Shown: positions 21,880 through 33,855, numbered from the stretch's first letter. The stretch: 64,000 bases of DNA from Siphonodentalium dalli (GCA_032622095.1 CP136065.1:153581577-153645576); one strand, 5' to 3'. A program made the numbers and translations. Notes: generated by a model from the sequence alone, not told the origin.

Positions 21880-22997
21880 TGCTATTATAAAATGCAATCG
21901 CAATAGTGATACCAATTTACAATGAAAAAACTTCCAAAAAAATTAAAACGTTTACAAATGATCAACCTCAGAAAATATTCACATGGTTCAGATTCATTAT
22001 ATATGTTGACAATGAAAATCCAGCACCAAATGAAGTAATGTATCTGACTCATCCCACAATTGATAAGTTATTAATAACAAACCAAGTTATTTTTCCTTTT
22101 TCATCTTTCAAATGGGTCCAGTCACGAAAGGTCTCCTCTAATTAGGGCGCAGATTGTAAACATTCCATAGAAAAAAGGAATTAAAAGAACACAACCCTTT
22201 TCAAGGGCAATTACTCATTTACTTAATTACATTCCTGGAGTTTGAACTATGATTGGATTATTCTGACATAGGGTAATTCCCATAGGGTAATTCCCATGAT
22301 AATAAAGATGAGGCAGAACAAGACACATAATGTTATATGGAGACATTCTATAGTCATTACCTTGTCTGCAGTCTGGATTTAAATGAGAAAATGGCATATT
22401 GAAAACTGAGTTACCTCAAAATAACATGCTATCAACTGGATTACATTGTTGGGACTGTAAATTTATAGGTTTATAAACCCTACTTGAATTTCAGAAAACT
22501 CTCATTGACCTTCATGTGAATAACATCAAATAGCCTCTATATAACCATAGGAATTAAAGGTGCCCATCATTGTATTCACAATAACGTAAACATAAATTTG
22601 TTGTTAAATCCATACAAAGTGTTTTCATTATACTTGTTAACATTATAGCCTACTAAAGAATATTGTTGTTATAATCTGAAAGTAATTGAAAATAGGATCT
22701 AAAATGTACTTAGTCTATGGAAATATCTTTTCAACTAGAAAATGGAATCCCCTTTATTTTGCTATGATTCTATGTCGAACATCTGAATTTCGATCATGAT
22801 AAATTGATTCAAGGACCAACCTAGAGATTTCAAATCCAGATAACTCACTTCTCCATGTTTGGTTACATGTATTAGCGAGAAATCAACTGTTATCAGGAAG
22901 AAGTAACAATCACGGAAGTTAAACTTACACCCCAACATCACCCATCTATGATCCAATAATAATTATACAACACTAGAGCACATTTATAAAACCATTA
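21880..22997. other. No gene seen
   Basis: Unique AT-rich sequence. The tandem GGGTAATTCCCATA at 22271-22297 is a minor local duplication. Confidence 0.5.
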
Positions 22998-23396
22998 TTA
23001 ACCCTTTACCCAACAGAACGGCCCTGTGCCAATGCATTCTCTTATATATGCGAGTCGACCATAGGTCGCCTCGCATATATAAGAGAATGCATTGGCTTAA
23101 CACATTAAAAATTATAAAATTGTTAAAGAATGTAAGAAAAAATGGTAAAAAGTGTTTAAAAAAGATTTTTTTAGGCCAATGCATTCTCTTATATATGCGA
23201 GGCGACCTATGGTCGACTCGCATATATAAGAGAATGCATTGGCACAGGGCATAACTGTAACTATCACAATGTGGTCAAGGAGCCGGTTCCAATGATATCC
23301 ATATTTGTATGGTTCTATTGAGACAGACCGAAGATATTTTAGGCTGTTGAAGCTTTATTTGGCCGGTTTTGGCCGGTTTGTTGGGTAAAGGGTTAA
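22998..23396. mobile_element. TTAA MITE family A, full-length long form
   Basis: TTAACCCTTTACCCAACAGA at the left and TGTTGGGTAAAGGGTTAA at the right, 399 bp. The two hairpins carry GTCGACCATAGGTCGCC tips. GGCCGGTTTTGGCCGG lies next to the right end. Nearly identical, in reverse orientation, to 1-377, so both moved recently. Confidence 0.9.
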
Positions 23397-23759
23397 AAGT
23401 GAGTAAGAACACCATTATATGTTACAACCAGTAAATATTGTTTAAATATGGTGTTGGGACATATGCATACTGGTATATGAGAGAGAAGTCACTTCTCCTT
23501 GGGACAAAAATAGGGAGAAGTGGCACAATTTAGGGAGAAGATGTCTCCCAAGTCACCCTCCAGTCAGGTGCCTGATCTGAGAGCTATGATTGTACTCACA
23601 CAGTCAGTATAGAATATAGACATGCTCAATATTATTATTATTATAAACTTTGATGTTCAATTTAAATAATTTATTGAACGAATAACTTTGATACATCTAT
23701 ATATATATACATGTATATATAGAGCTTCTTTCTAAATGATGTACAATATAAAAGTCTCT
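23397..23759. other. No gene seen
   Basis: Unique sequence with a GGGAGAAG-rich patch at 23490-23550 and AT repeats near 23700. The 23455-23560 patch resembles, inverted, 28730-28920 (GTTGGGACATATGC, ACTTCTCC..GGGACAAA). Confidence 0.45.
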
Positions 23760-24021
23760 CTAACCCTTCAATGACTGAAGATACCTGAAATTTTGCGAAA
23801 ACCCTGTGCCAATGCATTCACTTATATATGCGAGTCTCCCATAGGGTGCCTCTAATATATAAGATAATACAATGGCCTAACAACATTTACCTTGGAGTTG
23901 TAAGCCAGTGCATTCTCCTATATATGGGAGACTGCCTACGGGAGATCACATATATAAGATAATGCACTGGCACAGGATCTTTAATGCTGCACCAGCACAG
24001 GTCCCGTTATGAAAGGGTTAA
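23760..24021. mobile_element. TTAA MITE family A
   Basis: CTAACCCTTCAATGACTG at the left, ATGAAAGGGTTAA at the right. Both hairpins are present, each with several mismatches, so this is an older copy. Confidence 0.85.
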
Positions 24022-24438
24022 AAAGCCATGGACGTCTCTAGTTATTCCTATTCAAATCCCATTCCTGTAGTAATGGGATTCCCACATAACCATTGGTCAT
24101 GTCAGTTCCTATGCACAATTTCATTGGTTGTGATGTAACAGCTCACTGCAAGGCAGAATCCAGTCTCTGTACGAAGCGGATGACAATTATGAACACAGCT
24201 TCATGTTAGATTAGTTATATTTATAAATTGTCAATGACGTGTTGACAATTTTCCCAGGCATAGCGATACATGACAGATTTTATAATACAGAATACAGGAT
24301 ATATATATAATTTAATGCAATATAAGTTGCAACCTATTCCAGTCACCCCCTATTGTAGGCACATGCTGTGATGAAATCATGCCACATAACTTGATTCCCG
24401 TTGATTCATTTGTAGAGATGATATGCTAATGAGTTCAA
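24022..24438. other. No gene seen
   Basis: Unique sequence. TTGATTCCCGTTGATTCATTTG near 24391 is a small relic also seen at 8960. Confidence 0.45.
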
Positions 24439-24464
24439 CGAGTCGATTATTTAGGGCATTACTG
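24439..24464. repeat. Family B right-end fragment
   Basis: GAGTCGATTATTTAGGGCAT then TACTG, followed by TA. Only the terminal ~26 bp of family B remains. Confidence 0.6.
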
Positions 24465-24518
24465 TATATGGATATAATTTAGTACATCGTCTTGGGAAAG
24501 CTCCTAGTCCTAGAAATA

Positions 24519-24659
24519 CAGTAATCCCGAAGTATATGACCCTTTAACCACAGCAGAGTTATGGGAAATTTTTCAGGATTTAGTCGGAAATATGGCTTGT
24601 TACAACTCATCGGAAAGCTCTTCCGACTATTGAAGGGTCATATACTTCGGGCATTACTG
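24519..24659. mobile_element. Family B variant
   Basis: TA-flanked CAGTAATCCCGAAGTATATG..CATATACTTCGGGCATTACTG. Outer arms differ from the other copies (AGTATATGACCC instead of AATAATCGACTCC), but the core TTTCAGGATTTAGTCGGAAA is the same. A subfamily. Confidence 0.8.
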
Positions 24660-25060
24660 TAAGATCTGGATAGGAATTCTAGAGACGTGAATCGGATAAG
24701 ATTATCGTCGGCTTAATAAAATACTGTAGAAGTGTGGCTGTGTCAATAGGACCAAGGGTCTAAAACTGTCTGACCGTTCTCACAATCACAATCACAGGTA
24801 TGCAGGTTTCCCACCTGATGGTAAATATTTGTACGCCTAAAGTAAAACAACACATCTATCAACAGGGATTTCCTGAAATGTGCATATCACTATGCACATA
24901 GGTGCACATTTTTTTTCATTGTGATAATGTTTTTCTCATTCAAATATTTAGTTACTGAATGAATTCTTTCAGCCAGTCGGGTGGGGGTTCAGGATATAAT
25001 TTACGGACACTCAGCCTCTGGGTACCCACCACCACACTGAGCCAGTCATAAAAATAATGT
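24660..25060. other. No gene seen
   Basis: Unique sequence with a local CACAATCACAATCACAGG duplication at 24781-24798. Confidence 0.5.
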
Positions 25061-25240
25061 TAGGGATGTTCAAATGACATAATCTGCGTTCCCATTCATT
25101 AATTTGCAGGGAAATTTTGACAATAATTCCAACAAAGGCTGATTACTGAACTTTAATATATCAACGGAACATTCCTAAAATGAAAGAATGGGAATAAAAT
25201 AATTACCCATCAGTGAGCATGGTACTTCTTTAGCACAGGG
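25061..25240. repeat. Decayed TTAA-type repeat
   Basis: TTAGGGATGTTCAAATGAC..TCCCATTCATTAATTTGCAGG..TTCCAACAAAGG..AGTGAGCATGG, then CAGGGTTAA. The phrasing parallels family C but the sequence has diverged. It directly precedes a family C start. Confidence 0.35.
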
Positions 25241-25425
25241 TTAACTCTTTCTATACAGAATGGATTCTCCCATTCAGCTATAAAAGTATACATTGGAATG
25301 GTCTATTATTCATTTGGAGGGATGTTCATGTAATAAATGCAGACAACAGACAAAAAAGATAATACAAGTGCAGAAGAATTCATATCCATTGGTGGGAAAT
25401 GTTCAGATAATAATTTCAACAAGGA
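25241..25425. mobile_element. Family C left half
   Basis: TTAACTCTTTCTATACAG..GGATTCTCCCATTCAGC..GTGGGAAATGTTCAGATAATA. It stops in the hairpin loop; 24 bp later a family A element begins. Confidence 0.8.
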
Positions 25426-25448
25426 AATGTATAGATCAGATCTCTCTA

Positions 25449-25718
25449 TTAATGTTTTCATGACGGGAGCTACACTGGTGCAGCATTAATGATCCTGTTC
25501 CAGTGCATTCCCTTTATATATATGCGAGTCTCCCATAGGGCACCTCGCTTCTATAAGAGAATGCACTGGCTTACAAGGTCAAGGTAAATATTGTTAGGCC
25601 AATGTATTCTATTATATATGCAAGGCTCCCTATGGGATACTTGCATATATAAGAGAATGCATTGGCACAGGGTTTTCGAAGGAAGCTTCAGTCGAGGAAG
25701 GATTATTAAAAGGGTTAA
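25449..25718. mobile_element. TTAA MITE family A abutting a C half
   Basis: TTAATGTTTTCATGACGGGA at the left. The right end is altered to GAGGAAGGATTATTAAAAGG then GTTAA. Both hairpins are present. Confidence 0.8.
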
Positions 25719-25800
25719 ACCACTGAGATGGTGACTCAACAGATGTTGTTTCACAATAGATTAGAATCCCAAATCCTGCTGAGATATGTTACCTCACATA

Positions 25801-26267
25801 CAAGTCTGAGTTTTAATAGTGTGTCTGTCATTTGCCGAATGAGGCCCACCCGGAGGGTGAATTTAGTGACGCTATCCCGCATAGCGGGCTAGCATCACTA
25901 AATTCACCCTCTGGGGACATGATTCTGATTAGGCCTCATCTTCTCTGAAAAGTTTCTTTATTATCAAATTTCTATAGAAACTTCTTCACACAGATTCTAT
26001 TTTTTTTTATTAAGGTTTCTCAATATATCCCCAAATTGGCAGACGACACATTGCATAATAAAGGTTCCCAATGGGTGTACATCACAATATTCACCATTTG
26101 GGAACTTCAATCTGAGTCTATGTCTCCCATAGCATATGAGGCCATGCAGAATGAGGTCCTAAGAGTGTGAATTTGGTGATGCTAGCCCACTATGAGGGAT
26201 AGCATAATTTAATTCACCCTCTGGGGACCTCATTCTGTAAATGACAGGCACACTAAACTCAGGCTTG
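25801..26267. mobile_element. hAT-like MITE family G, full length
   Basis: Exact 8-bp target duplication CTCACATA on both sides (25793-25800 and 26268-26275). Termini are CAAGTCTGAGTTTTAATAG and CTAAACTCAGGCTTG. There is a hairpin at each end and an interior with CTTCTTCACACAGATTCTAT and GGCAGACGACACATTGC. Confidence 0.93.
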
Positions 26268-26275
26268 CTCACATA

Positions 26276-27777
26276 TCTTTCAAAATGCATCAAGGCTTGA
26301 ACAGAGTGCACCCAAATACATCAGAGCAAACAAGGTGTGAATTTATTTGAACATTCTATGAAGTCCCTTCATAAAATAGCTGCCTAACTGACTGATTACC
26401 ATTTCATCTGACAGTTATCGGCCAGAATATTAAGCCCGATAGCATCTAAATATACTGATGTAAGACGTTATGCAGTGAATATAAGTTCATAATGTTACAG
26501 GCCTGATTAAATCCAAAAGATCACATGGTGCTACAGTTATAATCGACCATAACACTGTGTTAACACATGGAGGTTATAATGATGTAAATGTTTTCCATAG
26601 GCCTCAGTGCAAACGTTTTAGTGTATACTGTTTACAATAAAATGTCTAGGTCCAGAATTTTCTTTAAACCTGAAAGATTGACATTTGCAGTAACTTTTTA
26701 TGCAAAAAAATCATATCAGACAGGCGAGGAATTCGCCTTTAAATCTTGTCTATTCCTTACTAGTGTCAGAACCGCACTAAAAATATATTGTTATTTTTCA
26801 AACCACACCACAAAATTCAAACTTCACTAGAAAGGGTTAATTCCTGTGCCAATGGCTATTTTACCTATGGGAATTCATAGGAAGAGGTGTGATGTACTTT
26901 TTATGCTAAAACACACAAGGCTATTGACCAATCAGGGCCCAGTGTCTATTTTATTCTCTCCTATAATTTCCTCCCGCATCCGCTAGATGTCGCCCCCTAA
27001 CCATATTTACACCAGTGTATACATAACCTGGACAGAGACTGGGAGAGGATTGCATTTTCAAAATTGTAGAGTCTAATATTAATTTGAATTTCTTTTGTAT
27101 TGTATATATAGACAGGAGTGTCAGAACCATCCAAAATCAAAGGGGGGGTAGAATTTTCAGAAAGGCGCATTATAGTAAGAGGTACTCTAAAAAATTATAA
27201 TAAGACAATATGCCAATCAGTAAAATAAAGTATTTTAATTATTTTGTTTTATAGTTAACATGAGAAATTGATATTTCTCATAACAAATAAACATTGATTA
27301 ATTCAGCACCAACTTAAGAAATAGCAGTGCCAAACTCATTTGACTGGCTGACAGAATTCAGATTGTGCCTGTAGAGCTTTCAAAGAAAGCACTATGAATT
27401 CTTGAATTTTCTTCCCATGCACTTGATATAACCCAAGTTAAAAATAAAATCAGATTTATCAACAGTAACCTAAACCACAACTATCAATTCAAGGTAACAT
27501 TCACAACATCATTTATCTCTACTCAATGTATTTTTTGTATGTATTTCTGATAGACTCTGCAAACTATAATAGCTCATGACCATTTAACGACCAATGATGT
27601 TGAGCGCAAACACATAAATCATATAAACAGGTAATTTCTTTCCATTAAATATATTGGGAAAAAAATCTCAAAATGGAAATGTGGCCTACGCAAATCCCAG
27701 CATCCCAGCGAGGAGTATCACATTAATTGTATCGAGATATAACTGATCTTGTCAAAATATCATGATAAAGTCAGATA
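26276..27777. other. No gene seen
   Basis: Unique, AT-rich. An 80-codon open stretch at 26588-26830 has no recognisable domain or splice context. The G-run GGGGGGG lies near 27140. Confidence 0.45.
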
Positions 27778-27990
27778 CAGTAATGCCCTAAGTAATCGAC
27801 TCCTTAAACACAGCAGAATTATGGGTAACTTTTCAGGATTTAGTCGGAAATATGGCTTGTTGCCATTCATCGGAAAGCTCTCGGGGAGAGCTTTCCGATG
27901 AATGGCAACAAGCCATATTTCCGACTAAATCCTGAAAAGTTACCCATAATTCTGCTGTGTTTAAGGAATCGATTACTTAGGGCATTACAG
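27778..27990. mobile_element. Mariner-like MITE family B, near-perfect palindrome
   Basis: TA-flanked, 213 bp, with arms of about 100 bp matching almost base for base around GAAAGCTCTCGGGGAGAGCT. The right terminus is CATTACAG rather than CATTACTG. The least decayed B copy in the window. Confidence 0.9.
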
Positions 27991-28089
27991 TATTTCCTGA
28001 AAAGTCCATTTTTTTCTGATTCAATTATGTTTATTCACATTTATCGACCCAGTTCATACCAAGAGGGATGTCTCTTCAATGCATATGCT

Positions 28090-28360
28090 ATACCTTTATA
28101 TACTAAATGGTTTATCCCATTCAGTTATAAAGGTATACATTGGAATAGTTTATTTTTCATATGGAGGGGTGTTCAGGATAAATTAGCAGACGACAATGAG
28201 GCAAAACGAAAATACAAGTGCTGCAGGATTCATACCCATTGGTGGGAAATGTTCAGATAAGTTCAACAAATAACATAATTATGGTCGTTGGTTAAACTTA
28301 TTATAGGACCATTTCCTAAGAGATAACTAATCATCAAAAAGTATTTAGTATAGAAAGGCT
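28090..28360. mobile_element. Family C, ends decayed
   Basis: ACTAAATGGTTTATCCCATT..GGGAAATGTTCAGATAAG..TTTCCTAAGAGATAACT..TTTAGTATAGAAAGG. TTAA ends are no longer recognisable. Confidence 0.7.
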
Positions 28361-29054
28361 TGTAACACTGATGGGTTCAGGCAACAGACAGCAGTCAAGC
28401 ATGGGCAGGGTTTTAGGCTTGTGAAATTTTTAATGATTTCAGACACTGGCTCATATCACAAGGTCAGTTCTTTTGGTGGAGAAAAGACTACCAAAAGGGC
28501 TGAATTCATCAAGTAAATCATTCCACCGCATGTTTATCGGTTTTTTTTTTGCTGTTGGGGGGAGGGGGGGGGGGGGGGGTAAGGCCATGTCACAATGTCT
28601 ATCTTGGGGAGGTATTAAAGACTGACATATGGGTCTATTTCAACTGACCTATGAGGAACCATGGAGATAGAATATCTAAATCACTGATGGTATCCAATAG
28701 CATACAGGGTATCAAGTGGTACCAGTCTTTCTCCTATTTCCGTTGGCCCCGGCATTTCCCAACATGAACCATCCTATAGGGCAACTTGGGAGACGTCTAA
28801 AAGCATCCCTAAAATGTGACACTACTCGCTTTTTGTCCCAGGGAGAAGTGACTACTCTCTCCTATACAAGTATGCATTTATCCCAACAGCATATATAAAC
28901 TATATTTACAGATTATAATGGTGTTCTTACTCACTATAATGGTTTTATAGATAGGCTTTTGTGCTGCATAATACTTGGTGGATCATAGAAGGATGATGTT
29001 GAAGTGTAAAATTAACTTTAGCCTTTATGACCTCTCCCTGATAACAGTCCTTAT
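28361..29054. other. No gene; long G-run
   Basis: A G-rich tract at about 28557-28580 (mostly G on the plus strand). The rest is unique, apart from the similarity of 28730-28920 to 23455-23560. Confidence 0.5.
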
Positions 29055-29449
29055 CAGGGGCGCCGGAAGAGGGGGGGCAGAGGGGGCAGCTGACCCCTCT
29101 GCCCTTGACCAAGGGGGGGGGGGGGGGGGGGGGGCGAGCGGGGGCAGGACTTGCCCTTTTTCTGGAGACAGAAAATGCTTTTTGTGTGTTTAATCTCGTG
29201 TTTATATAGCAAAATGTGACTTTTTTGGTCCAAATACCACCAATTTCAAAAGGAATATTAATTTTTTTGTCAATTTTATCACAAAACAGCCATAAAAACT
29301 GACAAATACCATTAAAATAGGGATTTTTGCCACAATGAATTTATGGTTATTTTCCCGAGTTTGCGGAGAAAATGCCCTTTTTTGCGGAAAAGTGCCCTTT
29401 TTGTAGGCTCTGCCCCCCCCCCTGCCCTTGGATGCTTCCGGCGCCCCTG
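29055..29449. mobile_element. hAT-like MITE with CAGGGGCGCCGGAAG ends
   Basis: Left CAGGGGCGCCGGAAGAGG, right CTTCCGGCGCCCCTG. Flanks GTCCTTAT and GTCCTTCT match at 7 of 8, indicating an 8-bp duplication. Long G-runs (29115-29135) and the matching C-run near the right end are subterminal. Confidence 0.85.
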
Positions 29450-30075
29450 GTCCTTCTTCAATGACTTCTCCCAAATTTTAAACCTCTAGGCTGATCCCTG
29501 TTTCCCCAACTAGGAAAAATGCTGTACAACACATCAATTTTCAAATTGATGGTAGATAATAAAGATTTGTCTCTGGAGAGATAAATCCCTGTGAATATGA
29601 AGCCCTTTACCATTTAGCACTCATAATGCCAAGTTCGACAAATCAGAGGTACAGTAAATATCATTTGTACGGGAGGAAACAACAGCAATACCATTAATAT
29701 AGCACTTACTCCGGGGCATAAAATGGAAGGTTTAACTGCCAGAGGTGAAAGATTTCATCTCCCTGAAACCCTCATTGTAATTACTTCCCCTGAAATTATC
29801 TGATTTTCGTCCTGACAGGAAGACATTATTTATTGGGTTGATAGATAAAGCCGACACAACAATAATTATTGGTGTCCAAACAAAAACACATGAAAGAACC
29901 CAATAGCAGAGTATATAGATATGCACAGGATGCCTTCCTTCAGAACAGACAAAGATGTATAGGTGAGATTTTATCTTTTTGTGATGTAGTACCTGTCTCA
30001 CTCTGTAGAATTGGGTGAAATAAATTCCCTGTAGCAACGGAACTGATCACAGCTGATGAGAAATGTTATGAAATA
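29450..30075. other. No gene seen
   Basis: Unique AT-rich sequence. Confidence 0.5.
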
Positions 30076-30275
30076 CAGTAATGCCCAAAATAATAGACTC
30101 CTTAACCACAGCAGAATTATGGGTAACTTTTCAGGATTTAGTTGGAAATATGGCTTGTTGCCATTCATCGTAAAGCTCTCCGATGAATGGCAACAAGCCA
30201 TATTTCTGACTAAATCCTGAAAAGTTACCCATAATTCTGCTGTGGTTAAGGAGTCGATTATTTAGAACATTACTG
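30076..30275. mobile_element. Mariner-like MITE family B
   Basis: TA-flanked CAGTAATGCCCAAAATAATA..TTAGAACATTACTG. Near-complete foldback with a short loop (GTAAAGCTCTCCGATG). Confidence 0.88.
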
Positions 30276-30565
30276 TATAAGTAAACTGCATACTTTAAGT
30301 TTTTTTTTTCATTGTGGATGTCAGTATTGATATTTCATCTGTATATGCAACAATGATCACAGAGGGCCGGGTCTTGTGAATCGATGTGCTGCCACCTGAA
30401 TGCAGTTCAATCAAGAAACTTTCAACTGGTTTTATAATTTTATTCAAAAGTGGCAATCATGATTTGCATGTTATCAAATCTTTGTCATCAGATCTGGTCT
30501 TTCACATGCTTTCGGCAGACAACACAACCTTCAATGCTCTTGTACATAGATACATGGCGATTTTA

Positions 30566-30934
30566 AGTGAATGTTCAGACGAACACGATTCAATCGTAAG
30601 TGGAGGAATCGGGCCCGACGAGATCGTGGATAGTTTGTTCAGACGATTGCGATGTCGTCGTACATTATGATATCGTAGGTTGTTCCTAAAGCATGTGATT
30701 GACCACCTTACGGTCATTTCCAGCTATGATTTTTACGTACACACGACTGCGATTATGTCGCAAGTGGAGGTAACCAAGAATACGCCATGATTTCGCATCT
30801 AAAATCAAACAGTGCTTGATATTATTTTTTTACCTACGATTTTGACGTGAGCATGCGCAGTCCAACTACCGGTTACTTCCTACGACGGAAATCTTTCAAC
30901 TTACGATTGTATCGTGGTCGTCTGAACGTTCACT
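30566..30934. mobile_element. TIR element with TCGTCTGAAC ends
   Basis: AGTGAATGTTCAGACGAACA at the left and GTCGTCTGAACGTTCACT at the right form a ~35-bp inverted repeat with AACGATTCAATCGTAAG-type extension (three or four mismatches). The interior is CpG-rich (ATCGTGG, GTCGTCG, TACGTACAC), unlike its surroundings. No clear target duplication and only one copy here. Confidence 0.65.
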
Positions 30935-31769
30935 AAAGAGCAACCATATAAGACTGATATATATATATCAGATTGTACACGAATCAGAATCGATTCTCGC
31001 AAATGATTCTTGCAAAGAGAAACATGAGAATCAACTATGATTCTCGCATACATATCTCTGCTTTGTTATAGAAACATAGTCATATCATAGGTACTACAGG
31101 GTGTTTCTTTTATTTGGCTGATAGTAAATCTTTCAATATTGAAAGCTATGCATGTACAATAAATGTTGCAACTCTGCATTCCTGTCACATTCACACCAAC
31201 CCACGATATATATAATTGCACGGTCGATGTGTTTGACCGTGGCAATCCCTCATTCACTCACATATCATGCTCACAGTACGTTTTGTTAATATGATCTCAA
31301 TTCATGTTTATCCACATATTAGAGCACAATCCCATTGTTGCAATCGTTCTCTGATTTTTGGTAAAGCACACAAGACTTGCTCTCATTGCATTGAATTTTC
31401 AAAACAATTCCAGGAGATGTGCTTCAAACCACCTATAATATGTAACTAGTGATACTCTACATACCACTTCCACCCAACTTGTGGCATATCATGATTCGAT
31501 TTTGATTCTCATACCATCAAACTTGTGAAGTAACTTTGATTCTCGTGAAAATAGATGGAATTTAAGGCCTGTACTGACTCAGAATGAGTCTTTAATAATT
31601 GCTTCAAAGTGCCTGAACAAATGATAATTTCTTATCAAAATGACCATCTATCGATCATCAGAATGGCACATTGAGATGTTCCTCAACTCAGATCAACAAG
31701 GAAATTGGTCCTGATTTTCGACCATGTCGGAGTTCCAACCTGCGCCAACCTCATTTACATACCGGTATA
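30935..31769. other. No gene seen
   Basis: Unique. GATTCTCGC/GATTCTCAT phrases recur loosely at 31000-31050 and 31500-31550 but form no clear repeat. Confidence 0.45.
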
Positions 31770-31957
31770 CAGTAATGCCCTAAGTAATCGACCCCTTTAT
31801 AACGACAGCAGAATAATGGGTAACTTTCAGGATTTAGTTGGAATATGGCTTGTTGAGCTTTCCGATGAATGGCAACAAGCCATATTTCCGACTAAATCCT
31901 GAAAAGTTACCCATAATTCTGCTGTCATTAAGGGGTCGATTATTTAGGACATTACTG
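31770..31957. mobile_element. Mariner-like MITE family B
   Basis: TA-flanked CAGTAATGCCCTAAGTAATC..TTAGGACATTACTG. The outer arms carry CGACCCCTTTATAACGACAG and, opposite, CTGTCATTAAGGGGTCG. The left arm is shorter near the loop. Confidence 0.85.
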
Positions 31958-32182
31958 TATACCAATAAGACTGACACAATTGCACGAGGCAAATCTCCTG
32001 TTTGACTGAGGTGTTGATAATATATACGGTATGTTTTCAAAAACTTTAAGGAAGTTTCGGCTGTAAAATCCAACTGACACAACATCTCACATCATTCTGT
32101 TTGGATAATTCAAAATAAATCTCAAGAGATTCAACCAATCAAACTCATCAAATTATATATTATATATTCAATACTCTGGTCA

Positions 32183-32402
32183 TTAACCCTTCCATGACTG
32201 GAGCTTCCTGAAATCCTGTGCCAAGCATTCTCTTATGTATGCAAGACTCGCATATATATGAGAATATATTTAGCCTAACAATATTAACTTCACATTGTAA
32301 GCCAATGCATTCTCTTATATAAGCGAGGCCCCTATGGGTGACTCGCATATATAAGAGAATGCACTGACAAATGATCTTTAATGCTGCACTAGAAAGAGTT
32401 AA
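32183..32402. mobile_element. TTAA MITE family A, decayed
   Basis: TTAACCCTTCCATGACTGG at the left, CACTAGAAAGAGTTAA at the right. The first hairpin is shortened (GCAAGACTCGCATATATATG). Confidence 0.8.
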
Positions 32403-33346
32403 CATACTGATACTGAGTATGTATTCCCACCAACTTTTCATATCTCGGAAGGCTTTCGCTATTCCCCTGAGTTACATTCTATGTTAATCGTTTCGATTGG
32501 ACTCCTTTATCTTGGTGCTACTATTAAATGTGGAATCCCACGGTTTCCGGAAATAGAAAGTCTACGACAAGTATTCAGACCCACAATTTATATGTACTAT
32601 TAAATGTAGGAATGTAGTTAACTTAGACTGCATGGTCTTTGTTTTGTAGTACTCATGGATATTGATATAGTGACGTAGAGTAGAGAGAGTTGTTGGGCAC
32701 AAAGTGCCTGGGAGGATGGTCGAAAAGATCGTGTGATCTTCCCCTTCACCCCACAACTGATATAGTGACTTCAGTTACTTTGAAGTTTATGTGACTTCAG
32801 AAACCTTCAGAAATCAAACAGAATTTTAAATTTGTTATGAAGCTATGATTGATTGCAGTTGAAAACAAACAACTCACTGGAATATCTCAGGACTCATAAG
32901 ACATTGATTAATAATGTGGGTCGTACCACACATTTTTATTCAACCTCATTCAATTCTAACCTATATTCTAATCTGGCTAATGTCAGTTGGTTTTTTCCTC
33001 AGAACTTTATCAGGGTGCCAGCATAGTTTACTTATCTGATATAGAGATATCTGCTAGAGAAGCTATAAACATGCATGGGATCTGACAGAACCATTCTGCT
33101 GGTTCCTCACTATTTCATGCTCTGCTAATCTACCAATGTTATAAACTTCTACATCTGTGGTGCACAAGCTTACATCATTCATAAACACAATAATAATCTT
33201 GAGTATAATTCACCCATTCTCAGAATTTTTCCCTATCTTACTGTTTATTGCCTCTGAAATGAACTGCCTGATTACACCTTGATATTTTTAGGATATGGAT
33301 TTGAATTCTAAACACCTCAAAATAAGTAAGTCCCCCATATTACATG
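32403..33346. other. No gene seen
   Basis: Unique sequence with no supported exon or repeat. Confidence 0.5.
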
Positions 33347-33687
33347 CAAGCCTTCAAATAGTGTGTCTGTCATGGGAGACCTAGGATCAGATTGAAGATT
33401 CCCATTTGAATTTGGTGATGTTCACCCATTTGTCATCTACCTCAATTATGCATTTATCTTCTGCAAATTAGGGGATAGAGAAACTTCCCAGAAGGGAAAA
33501 GGTAACTAAAAACAATGTTAATTTGAGAATATAGATAGTTGCCAGAAGATGATGCCTAAGCAGAATGAGGTCCCCAGAGGGTGAATTTATTGATTCTAGC
33601 CCACTGTGCAGGAGAGCATCACTAAATACTAGTAAACCCTCTGGGGACCTCATTATGCAAATAACAGATACACTATTTGCAGGCTTG
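33347..33687. mobile_element. hAT-like MITE family G, first hairpin deleted
   Basis: CAAGCCTTCAAATAGTGTGT then CTGTCATGGGAGACCTAGG jumps straight to the interior. The second hairpin and TATTTGCAGGCTTG are present. The right hairpin has ACTAGTA inserted in its arm. Confidence 0.8.
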
Positions 33688-33766
33688 AATCCTGAGGCTG
33701 ATTGTCTGGAAATTTGTATATGTACATTTAGTGTCTTAGGACTGATGACATGAGCTAATGTTGACC

Positions 33767-33855
33767 CTCTGAATACTTGCATGCTTGAGTGAGCACTGGT
33801 TTGAGGAGTTTAACTCCTCAAACCAGTGCTCACTCAAGCATGCAAGTATTCAGAG
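33767..33855. repeat. Perfect 44-bp palindrome with 1-nt loop
   Basis: The arm starts CTCTGAATACTTGCATGCTT (33767), continues to GGTTTGAGGAGTT, and is mirrored base for base after a single T at 33811, ending CATGCAAGTATTCAGAG. No other copy in the window and no TE termini around it. Confidence 0.95.

Noticed and set aside
22984-23254. Overlapping open frames on both strands giving the same peptide start (MRVDHRSPRIYKRMHW)
   Set aside because: The identical peptide arises because the DNA is a MITE palindrome, so both strands read alike. It is not a gene.
28975-29193. Gly-rich open frame
   Set aside because: The glycine run is the translated G-run of the hAT-like MITE at 29055.
30386-30670. 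94-codon open frame on the plus strand
   Set aside because: Its last third lies in the TIR element at 30566, and the first part has no recognisable protein features.
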